From contig OX579633.1 in the NCBI GenBank assembly GCA_951230915.1, forward strand, positions 22,478,574 to 22,542,573: a DNA stretch of 64,000 nt, given 5' to 3'. The notes below the pieces were generated by a model. That model had not been told where the DNA came from. It ran no database searches and saw nothing but the letters and a program-made list of their open reading frames with translations. The first letter of the stretch is position 1. The number at the start of each line of letters is the position of its first letter. This document shows positions 25,201 through 34,370 of the stretch, piece by piece. Origin of the DNA: Antitrichia curtipendula. Taxonomy: Eukaryota; Streptophyta; Bryopsida; Hypnales; Leucodontaceae. The position numbers and the translations under genes were made by a program.

Positions 25201-25366
25201 AACGATAAATGCTATAATAGAAAAGATTTATTTGGCTTTGGAAGTGTTGAAGACAGAGGAAGTAGATTTGTCTCCCACGAGGAAGAATAAACAGAAGGTT
25301 GAAGAGGAGGATGACCACTCTTCAGAAATCAAACGACAATTTACCGCCGTGGACATGGAAGACTGA
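22211..25366 (+). pseudogene. Coiled-coil and RING-like protein pseudogene of element 2
   Basis: A chain of plus-strand frames covers about 1,000 codons with stops (near 22748, 24091 and 24100) and frameshifts (near 22400, 22600, 23150, 24480 and 24730). Order of parts: a Cys/His segment (SKMCRIYVKK, GHFVHQSLEVW), a middle part with EWGTFPTIVAAQ, a proline- and serine-rich linker with triplicated VLSP-type repeats near 23000, a heptad-rich coiled coil near 23570-23680 (KLKVEHEQLK), and a RING-H2-like pattern. In the RING part CSVCLVHF at 24447 lies in one frame, and QCHHTFHITC and ICSECYSPL lie in the next. Beyond it are a further IPKCMTC segment near 24757 and helical tails to 25366. RING-H2 proteins are usually E3 ubiquitin ligases, but this copy is broken and its origin is unknown. 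Confidence 0.55.
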
Positions 25367-25828
25367 TCAGGAAGGGGCATAAGCTTCAGGTCGGGTGGTC
25401 TTCAAACTTGTAGAGCAAGTCAAAGACTTAAGGAACAAAAAGGTGCTTCTCATATTTCCGCAAAAAGATAGCGGTGATGTAATATAATGTTTGTATTAGA
25501 GGGTTAACCAATGAAGATTGTTTTGTACTTATTTGGATCTCATGAGGATTCAATATTAGTAATGCACAACACTCATGGTATGTGTCATGAGTTGGTTTTA
25601 ATTAATGTATAAATATTTATGCAATACGAATATGCTTGGATTTGCTTTTTCATCATGGTAAATTTTGCCTTATTTATTTGTCAAATATGTTTCTTATGCG
25701 TACCTATTGTAGAAGATCATACCTATTGTACATTTGTATAAGATCACTAAGTTATGTTATTGTTATGTTATTTTCTATAATCTCATGCCTATGAATCATC
25801 CCTTTTCATTTGCACATACATTTATGTC

Positions 25829-26085
25829 CTCCCGTCCGCTTGTCTGTAATTTTGTCCACGCTATCCACTTGTCCGCACACTACAAATATTTTACTGAAAT
25901 TGTGCTGTCCGCATGTCCATTATCCCGTCCGCATGTTCAGCTTTCCGTCGGCCCATAAGCTCGCCTGCACTTCTGTTTGTCATCCGCCCGTCCGCTTTTC
26001 GTTGTCTCATCCACCCATCCACTTTTCCGTCTTCTCGTCCACCCGTCCGCTGTTTCGTGTGCCAGCTACCCGTCTATCCGACCGT
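25829..26085. repeat. GC-rich GTCCG motif array (element 2, right)
   Basis: Units on the pattern CCCGTCCGC(A/T)TGTC and CCACCCGTCCGCT recur about every 20-25 bp, mainly GTCCG on the plus strand. This is the inverse orientation of the 21535-21960 array. Three overlapping reading frames cross it, as expected from a stop-poor repeat. Confidence 0.75.
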
Positions 26086-26383
26086 TATGGGAGGAATTTT
26101 TTTTTCCCATATGCAACGGTCATGTTTAGATAAAGACTATAAGAGTCTTGAAATTCACATTTACAAGCACTCCTAAGAAACTAAACGCTAAGATTTCTAA
26201 AGGCTAGGAGTTGAAATTTTGTGTGTCCCTTGCTTGATAATGCATAGTTCAGTGCATATGGGGGCCTTGTTTTTCAAGGCTTTGTGCACAAACATTATAT
26301 CTCATTTTCAAACGATTTTATCCAACTGTTATCATTGTGTTTTGAACTTTTGCTTCTAATATAAAGAGCCTGAAACAGTTACC

Positions 26384-28593
26384 ATGAGCAAGGATTAGTC
26401 TTTTTGCTACGGAACCCCATCAAATGGAAAAGTACAATGCAAGGCTTGCAATTTAGTATTTGCCAAGAAGGCGGTCCGTATGTTTAGCCGTTTGGGATAT
26501 GTAGGCACATCGGGTAAAAGGAATCAACCTTTGTACCCAAATGACATCTGAAGTTCAAGGTCTTTTTGTTCACTACAATGGAGTGATTCCACAAAGAGGT
26601 ACTCCACACAATGTGGATGGCAACAATGCACCTATGACTATGGTTGTTTGCGCTATATCAAATGCAAAAGACACCGTAAATTCTACCGAAGAAGATTCAT
26701 GCACGGCACCAGAGGAATATGTTGGTGGTTCTTCCCAAGCGAATCCAAGTACACAAGCATCAAGTGGATGTGGAACTCAGCGGACATTAAGCAGTAGGCC
26801 TCAAAGACAGAGTAGGCTAGTGGAAGGATTCGAAGAAGCAAATAAACGTAATTTGAATGCAGTGTGGGCCAGTTTCTTTTATGCGGCAAACATACCATTT
26901 GCTGTAGCCCGAAATCCAACCTTCAAAGAAGCAGTGAAGAAAATGGCGGAGTTTCACCGACCTTATAGTCCACCATCATACCATGACTTACATCATAAAT
27001 TGCTTGACCAAGCAAAGGTAGACTTGGAGGTCAATCTCTGTAAGCGGATAGAAACCAATATTAGGAAGTTTGGAGCCACATTGTCTATTGATGGATGGAC
27101 CTTGGTTTCGAATTGACCATTGATAAATGCCATGCTTGTGTCATCCGCGGATGAGCAATTCCTAGGATCGGTGGATACAACTGGGAAAACTAAAGATGCT
27201 CTATATTTGGCCTCTATATTAGAGAGTTTCATAGAACAAGTAGACCCTGCAAACGTAGTGCAGGTGAGTACAGATAATCTAGCAACATAGAATTTGGTAT
27301 CTACTATCTACCCCTACATTTTTTTCCAAGGTTGTGTGGTGCATGCCTTGAATTTGTTGATAAAAGAATGGGCGAACAAACAATGGATTGACGACGTCGT
27401 GAAAGATTCTCGAAAGACAGTCAAATTCTTCAAGAAGAAGCACATGCCGCTTGCGATATTTTGGAAATATTCGACGCAATACAACTTGTTGTTGGCGGTG
27501 GAAATAAGATTTGCCTCTAATTACAACATAGTTGCACGTATGCTCAAGGTGAAAGCACAATTGCAACAAACTGTGACGAACCCGCAATGGGAGGAATACA
27601 TAAGGAAGCACTCGCGAAAATCCAAAACTTGTTTAGAATCCGAATAGGTGAAGAAGACCATTCTAAGTGGGCATTTTTGGCGTCGTTGTCAAAATTTTGA
27701 AGATGTGACAGCTCCAATTGTCAATGTTCTTCATGATTTGGATGCAAAGACACCATGCATGGGCAAGGTGTTACATATTATGAAAAAACTAGATAAGCAC
27801 GTCCTCGCTTTAGACAAAAAAACCTTTTTATTTGGCTTTAGACAAAGCCATATCGTTGGTGAAGTTGTTCTACAAACAACATGATATAGTGAAGACAGAT
27901 TTACATTATACAGGAGCACTTTTGAATCCTTACTTTCTTAAAGACAAAGAATTAGCCGACGACACCAATGCCATGGCCGCATGCAAGCGCATTTTGATGC
28001 AAATATGTACACCTTTAGAGTACGTGAAGGTTGTGAAGGAATTTGTAGCCTTCCACCATAGGGAACCTCCATTCCACAACATGTTGGATCTGGGTGAACA
28101 ACAATTGTCGGCGCATGCTTGGTGGGATTTTGAGGGTGCGTGCGAGAAGCTCATTGCTCCAATTGCCAAGAGGATTTTGGCCCAACCGGTATCATCATCT
28201 TCATGTGAACGAAATTGGAGTAGCTACTCTTTTGTTCACAACAAATATCGGAATAAGTTGAAGCCACAAAGAACACAAGATTTGGTATATGTGTACACCA
28301 ATTCCAAAGTCTTCGTTGGATCAAAGGAAAACAACGAGAAGAAGTGGTATGATGAGAACCTCAAGTCGGAGGATTCGGCTTTGTCTTCATCGGAAGATGA
28401 GGGTGGTGAATCCGGTGAAGAAGTTGATCCCCTCATGGACGATGAAGATGACCACAGCATCCACAATTCCAATGATGAACCGGTTCAAAGCCCACTTCGA
28501 TATGATCAAGACATCAAAGGCAATCGTGAAGACCCTTACAACTTCCCATTGGATGAGGACGATTGTGAAAATGATGAAGGGTTTCATAGCTAA
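26384..28593 (+). pseudogene. hAT-family transposase pseudogene (BED, DUF659 and hATC regions)
   Basis: From 26384 a degenerate BED finger reads VQCKACNLVFAKKAV..MFSRLGY. Its CxxC pair is present, but the His position is Arg, and an in-frame TAG follows four codons after the start. From 26541 a long frame carries the DUF659 region: KFGATLSIDGWTLVSN (first catalytic Asp), GSVDTTGKTKDALYLASIL, then QVSTDN (second Asp). GCVVHALNLLIKEW matches the C-x2-H region. The C-terminal hATC dimerisation part reads QPVSSSSCERNWSSYSFVHN and NKLKPQRTQDLVYV, followed by a long acidic tail. Stops at 27114, about 27288 and 27645 and a frameshift near 27825, next to a short duplication of GGCTTTAGACAAA-like sequence, inactivate it. 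Confidence 0.9.
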
Positions 28594-29675
28594 ATATTTA
28601 GATGGAACCGGATTGTTGCGTAGTGAAAATATTCTAGCAGATAGAGAAAATACTTATGCGAAGGTAGCGAAGGAAGATGAAGAAATGTTTATAGGTGATG
28701 AAAATCCCCAAACGGATGAAGTGATTCGAATTCCTGAGTGTCCATCCATGACAAAGGTAGGAGCGGAAAAAATGATCAATACAATGATATGAGAGAGTGT
28801 GGGGTGAAGTTCTATACAAATGTGGGCAACCAAAGTGTTGAATTACCAGGGGCATTGGCAAGTGAAAATATTGGGCATTTAGGCATTCAAAATGTCCAAG
28901 CACCTCGAATAGAGGGAAGCCAAGATCCACGTATATTGGAGTCCATGTGCCCAATGCCAAACTGCAACGCCAAAGACATGAGGCAACTCGTACGAGATCC
29001 TCAATTATCACCACATAGCGATCCTCGACATGCACTATATACAAGCAATAGCACAACTTTGAATGGTCCGGAGACTCACGATTTAAAGAACAACATTTGA
29101 GCAATTTGAAAGAATTGCGCATTGGTGCCAATCTAAATCCATCCGTTTCATCAGACAACGATGATGTGGAAACATTGGAGTTTATGTTTCGTCAATATTC
29201 TGGCCATCTAATGCATTCTCTGATCAAATCTTTAAACCCTACATTGAAAGCTTTGTCCGCAGAGAAGACAAACATTCCAGGAGGTTCGGAAGGAAGACCA
29301 CCCGCGGTAAAGGAGTGCAAAAAAGTTAAGAGGAAAATAATAATGGAGCCTTTTGCAATCTCTCCATCAAAAAAACAGAATGTAGGTAGAATCCCCCTTG
29401 ATGCATGTCTGCCTCTAACCAAGCGGAAGGTGAAACCAATCCACGACCTCAAAGGAGGTATTGGAAAGTCTATACTAAAAGCCAAAAAGGACCATAAGTT
29501 AGGTAGACCAATGAAATCAGGTGCATCGAAACAAGTACAAGAAGAAGGAAGGAAGATTGTACAATCTTTATCAGACGGTATGCAAAATTCATCCAGCGAC
29601 GATGATTCCGGATGGGATACAACAGGTCATAGTAGCGGGGCTGAAGTGAAAGGAGATAGTGATTACCAGCCTTAG
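28572..29675 (+). pseudogene. Downstream reading frames of the hAT element, function unknown
   Basis: After the acidic end of the transposase the reading continues through three frames: about 28572-28792, 28798-29100 and 29097-29675. The last is the longest intact piece (192 codons) and is basic in the middle, with KLGRPMKSG resembling an AT-hook core, then an acidic and serine-rich end (SSSDDDSGWD). I recognise no domain. Codon-like composition and the joint termination near 29675 suggest it belonged to the element, either as a long C-terminal extension of the transposase or as a second protein. Confidence 0.4.
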
Positions 29676-29844
29676 TCCATAAAGATTGAGAAGATGTAGA
29701 CTTGGGTGTTTAGTTTCTTGTGATAAACACATTATTTTAGGACAGTTGATTGTTTGAACTTTTCATTGTAATACAAATTTGCTCCTTGATGTTGGACACA
29801 CCATTAAGATTTTGTTTTTTCAAATACCTATTATTACAAAAGGA

Positions 29845-30058
29845 ATTGGACCGCCTCTCCGCCCGTCCGCCTCGTTGCCCCATTGGGCCATCTGCCCCGT
29901 TACCCCACTGGTCCGTCCGTCCTGTCGAGCCGTCTGCCCGTCCGCCTACCCGGCGGACGGTGATCACTACGTCCGTTGCGGACGCGGCAGCGGACGCGGA
30001 CGTTGCGTCCGGACGTCCAGTTTTTGGACGTAATTTGCCTCCGGACGTTCAAATTCAT
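29845..30058. repeat. GC-rich GTCCG/CGGAC motif array (right end of the hAT element)
   Basis: The array is first GTCCG-rich (CGCCCGTCCGCCTCG), then after about 29950 CGGAC-rich (GCGGACGCGGACG), ending in GTCCGGACGTCCAGTTTTTG at 30007. The end is an approximate inverse of the start of element 1 (AGGACGTCCGGATGTCC at 14841), which supports one family with inverted terminal repeats. Confidence 0.65.
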
Positions 30059-30305
30059 CAACCCTAATTCATGTTGATATAAATGCTTCGACACAAGTGG
30101 TTTTGAAGTCATTTTTGGCCAAAATCTACAACACCAAAAGCAAAAGAAATGGTCAGTATATAGTCATCAAAGAGTATCCATAAATGCATTCTTGCTCAAT
30201 AGTCTTTTAGTATAATTATGAACAGTTAAACACTTCTCAATGTTTTGTGTAATATGTGCAATGCAATATAGGAAAATGAAAGTCATTTTTGACCATTGAC
30301 TGTGT

Positions 30306-30538
30306 GCCATGTGTACAAGAATTATTCTCTAACTACCCATCTATTGCATTTGTACATGGTTTTATTATAACTCTAACCTCAAAAGAAGTAGTAACTACTT
30401 CTTTTGAGACCATAGTTTACTGCCTCTTTTGAAGTCATAGTTTATTGCTTCTTTAGAGGTCATAGTCATAGTCATAGTGTAAAACTATGTACAAGCTTTA
30501 TAGTAGCATAGTCAGGGAATAATTTTTGTACACATGGC
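30306..30538. mobile_element. Foldback MITE, 233 bp
   Basis: GCCATGTGTACAAGAATTAT at 30306 pairs with ATAATTTTTGTACACATGGC ending at 30538, and the inversion continues inward with some mismatches. An inner perfect hairpin CTCAAAAGAAGTAG / CTACTTCTTTTGAG lies at about 30378-30408. It is non-coding. No clear target duplication was seen. Confidence 0.75.
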
Positions 30539-30539
30539 A

Positions 30540-31435
30540 TGTAGCCTTTGGAAAAAACTCATTGCCAATTCCTACATTGAAACACTCAATCTCCAAATTT
30601 ACCTCCTTCCTCCTCAATTCCTTTTTTCTTGCAACAAACTTTAAATTAAATTAAAAGTTTCAATTCCACACAAAACACAACAACAACAGTTTAATGAGAG
30701 ACTATAATTTACTCTTCAAAGTTCCACAATCACCGCTTTGGACACCCTACTACACTACTTCAATCAAAGCACAATAAACATGTAGCCAACATTTCCATCT
30801 TCAAAGTGCAAGTGTTTTTTTTAAATGCGCTATCAATCATACTTCTTTGCGTTTCAAATGCAATTGTCTTTTTTGAGGTCTGTTTGTCTGTCAAATATTA
30901 AATTCTATCTACGGGAAATTTCCTTAAAGAGCTTAGTTGATGTTTTGTTTTAAAACAGCAAGTACTTCCGGTTGTGCATCCAGGCAGGCATTCCACTTGT
31001 TGAGAAATTTGCACAATGGAAAACAGTGTTTGATAGAATCTATATCCATTCGGATATTTAAGCTATGATCCTGGAACTTTTGTTTGTAAAGTCCTCAGTC
31101 ATTGGTAGTGTAAGTGATAAGTTGGTGTAATTATACAAGTTAGAGAGTCTAGATACCCAAACAAGAAGCATTCTATCAAGATTACCATCGAGTGACTTTG
31201 CATCTATATCAAGGTAATTGCAATTTGCCAAATTTCAAGGTCTTCATAAAGAATATCAAAATCAACTTAAGAAATCATGTACAAATTGTAATTTCCCACT
31301 GCCACACATTGCCACACTTGATCTAAACAGTGTCATGGCTGTTGATTGTCTTCTCGAACAACGTCCTTACAACATGGACGGGTTTCTATACAATAATTGT
31401 AACCCTCATTTGCAACTTTGAAAAAGCAGTCATAT
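30540..31435. other. Intergenic DNA, nothing recognised
   Basis: The sequence is AT-rich. A short frame at 31218-31421 has two CxxC-like spacings (CTNCNFP) but no family match and no splice support, so it is left unassigned. Confidence 0.4.
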
Positions 31436-31439
31436 TCTA

Positions 31440-32215
31440 ATAGATGGAGCATTTGTCCTAACGGCTTTTTCAAGTCAAATCGCATGGCACCAAGGATTTT
31501 TTTTTCTTCTAAATTTCATAGTTGTTGATTTTTCACAAAGGAAGGTATTGTGTTTTTTTCAAATTGCACGGCTATTGATTTTTTAGACGGGTCAGGGTAG
31601 AGTTGCCTACCTCTTCTCAAAAGATAGTAATTGCATGTATATTATATGATATATATCTATACTATACACTATGGTGTGAAATTTAATGAATTCAAAGTTT
31701 AAATGAGTTAAAAAATTAAAAAATTATTTTTACTTTTATTTTGGTTGTGGCAAAGATACAAGGCACACTAGTCTATACTTTAAATTAGGTGGTTTGTTTT
31801 GATTGATACAATGAGATCTAAAAAATCATTTGGTGTCTAGTAGCATTCTTGATACCGCTTGAAAGCTCTTGGCAAAGAAGGTGCAAAGACTTTGTTTCAT
31901 GGCGTTTGGACAAATGGTGTGAAAGTCATTGAGTTTCAAAGTTTTTATGAATTTACAAATTGAACAAAGTAAAAAAAAACATTTTCTTTTGAAAAAACCA
32001 TAACTTTTACATGGCATGTCCAAATGTCACACAACAATGCACTTGCACTCCTTTGTATATACAACCTTCTATTCAAACCAAGATGCAACCTCTTGCACTA
32101 TAATGCAAAAGTTACTGAATTTCAAAGTTTTCATAGATTAAAAAATTTTAAAAATTATTTTTACATTCATTTTAATTGTGGCAACGGCATAGGGCACACT
32201 AATTCTTATTATTAA
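31440..32215 (-). repeat. Second, inverted copy of the degenerate-repeat element
   Basis: Positions 31440-31635 correspond in inverse orientation to 13335-13560, sharing TCAAGTCAAATCGCA and GGCTATTGATTTTTTAGA. Positions 31640-32215 correspond to the array at 10330-13334, sharing GGTTGTGGCAA, TTGGTGTCTAG-type and GTCCAAATGTCAC-type phrases. It looks like a shorter member of the same family, with the terminal segment again adjoining the array. Confidence 0.65.
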
Positions 32216-32829
32216 ACTTCACCCTTGCTTATTTTCATTGATTTTAATCTATTTTCTAAGTGTAATACGGTTCTAGGAAGCTATAGAGATTATCTATAAA
32301 AATTTGAATCTACACTTAAAGTTTAAAAAGTTGGGATTGAACTTGTAAATCCTACCTTGCATTAGGAATTTTAAACAAAACAAGATAAAGGAAATGGTAT
32401 GTTTAAGCACTTATTTTGGAGTCATCATCTTCCAAGAGGTGCATGTAGATTGTCTTGAGTCCTCCATCATCCTCCATCACCCTCCATATGGTTAACCCCT
32501 AGTCCCATTGTCTCCTCGTATTTTGGGCAAGCTCCTACGATTTCAATATTTTTCTTGTTTTATGAAGAAAAAAACTGTGAAGATAGAAAAACACATTAGC
32601 TTTCCAAAAATATAATTTTTATTTTAATTAGGACCCAGAAGCAAAAGTTATGGCACAAAAAGCCCTTTTTTTAGTTTAGGGGGCAAAAAAAAAAACTCAA
32701 TTTTTTTTTTCAAATATCAAATTTCATTTTGTATAGATTATATTTTTAATTAAATAGGAAGCTTTGCTTCATTCCATTTAGATTTGTTATGTGAAAGTTA
32801 AGGACAATCTTGTTTTTTGCACAATTAAA

Positions 32830-34370
32830 GCATCTTCGTAAAAAAACATTTTTTGACAACACAGTGATTTTAGGCAACTTATTATGAATAGAATCTTTTT
32901 TTTATTTGAAATTTTCACATAACATGTGCCCAAGAAGTAGCTTTAAGATGCAACAGTTTTCATAACTTTTGACTACATAATTAAAAAAGTTATTGCATAA
33001 CATGTAATTTTCATTACTTAGCGGGTAGGTCAAAAAGTTACTTTTAAAAAAAATAAAAATTTGATATGAATTTTCCAAGATTTATATGTACGTATAAAGC
33101 TTTAAATCATTCTATTTTGATTAATGAAATGAAAGTTATGAGGAGTTTTAGTTTGTAGACAGTTATGGAATCTCTACTCTAAAATAAACTTTGAAGTCCT
33201 TTATGGAACTCAAACTTCAATGGAATTGAAAAAAAATAAAACCATAGGATGTAGATTGTTTATTATGGATTAAATCATTACAACCATTGGATTTTTTATT
33301 TTTTAATTCCATAACTAAATTCTTGGCAATTTAGTATTTTGAATCATTCTCTACTTGTTTTTATTTACTATATTTTTCCTATATGTTGTACAATTGCAAA
33401 TGATCTGAAAATTTTCAAGCATGTAAGGTAGGTGGCTCAAAATGCGACCTTCTTCTTCAAACAGACCTATAGGTAGCTCTGAAATGGAGAGTAAATGGTT
33501 CTAAAATGGACTGCCAACTTCTCTTAGTGCATGGTGTCGCATAATTAAGGTTTGTCAATGGATGGCATAAGAATCAAGAAGAGTCCATTTCAAAGTTAGG
33601 GTGTGTCCATTTAATTTTTCTAAATGGAAATTGATTGCCCAATTGCCATCTTACAATTGTTAAAATAATGTAGTAATTTGTTCTTGTTTAAGTTTAGTAA
33701 GGGTAACATTTTGGAACCTTGTGTGTTACTTTAGGAATGCTTCATTGTTTGTTTTTGGTCAAGCCATATCTTTTTTCAGACTGCACATGAGTGAGTTTTG
33801 CAAGGCCTAGGATCACAAATAGGTGCCTACAACAAAATTTCCTTGAAAATTCATAAGTAATTCATAAATGCTCCAAAAAATATAAAACCAATTGTGTTAG
33901 ATTTAGCATCAATTTTTCTTCAAATAAAATATAAGGGAAAATATTTTTGAGCACCTAAAAACCATCAAAAGGTCCAACAACCCTTAAAGTATTGCTTTTT
34001 GAGCTACCTATTTTAGCCAACTTGCCTTGAAGAAGGAATCCAAAGAAGCACCACCATTTTGGACATTTTTCATACAAATGTGACCTTGTGAAGTGCAGCT
34101 GCCCAATTTTTTGCAAGGCCAAAAGAAGAACTTTTGTCAATTCAAACACTAATATCTTGCAATCTACATGGTAGAAATTTCTGAAATTTTTTCCACATCT
34201 TTTCAAACTAACATAGTACAAGATCCTACTCTTACATGTGTCCAAAAATGGGATTTTTTTTCTTCTCTAAAATGTAGTATTTGTACTAATTTTAAAGCGT
34301 TTCTGGTGAAATATAGTCAAGAAACTTTAGGGATTAAATTTATCTATTGTAGATGATTTAGGAATCTTAT
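32830..34370 (+). repeat. Dispersed AT-rich repeat, copy 2, split by an insertion
   Basis: The block order of copy 1 is kept but broken after GATCTGAAAATTTTCAAGCATG at about 33423; it resumes with GCCAACTTGCCTTGAAGAAG at 34016. Upstream the repeat extends further left than in copy 1, sharing AAGAAGTAGCTTTA and GCTTTAAATCATTCTATTTT with copy 3. Confidence 0.75.
33424..34015. mobile_element. 592-bp terminal-inverted-repeat element nested in the dispersed repeat
   Basis: The left end TAAGGTAGGTGGCTCAAAA and the inverse of the right end TAAAATAGGTAGCTCAAAA match at 16 of 19 positions. The element is missing from the other two copies of the host repeat, so its boundaries come from comparison. Right-end-like sequences (GAGCACCCTACCTTA, GAGCCTTCTACCTTA, CCCCCTACCTTA) and related interiors (AGGTGCCTA..GAAAAATCATAACTAATTCA) recur at about 40060-40280, 40470-40690 and 41090-41300, so this is a small family. 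Confidence 0.7.

Larger units (their letters stand above)
21535..26085. mobile_element. Decayed DNA transposon 2 with CGGAC/GTCCG subterminal arrays
   Basis: A left array rich in CGGAC (21535-21960) and a right array rich in GTCCG (25829-26085) are in inverse orientation and bracket about 4 kb of coding-like DNA. The arrangement and length match element 1, and the plus-strand reading frame is related to that of element 1. No transposase motif is present. It is directly followed by the hAT transposase region, so an alternative reading is one longer element from 21535 to about 30060 with the 25829-26085 array inside it. Confidence 0.5.

Noticed and set aside
25810..26176. Overlapping frames rich in P, S, R and H
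   Set aside because: The translation follows the GTCCG repeat; it is not a gene.
28289..28570. First part of a plus-strand frame overlapping the transposase tail
   Set aside because: It overlaps the conserved hATC frame out of phase; only its continuation beyond 28572 is kept as possible coding sequence.
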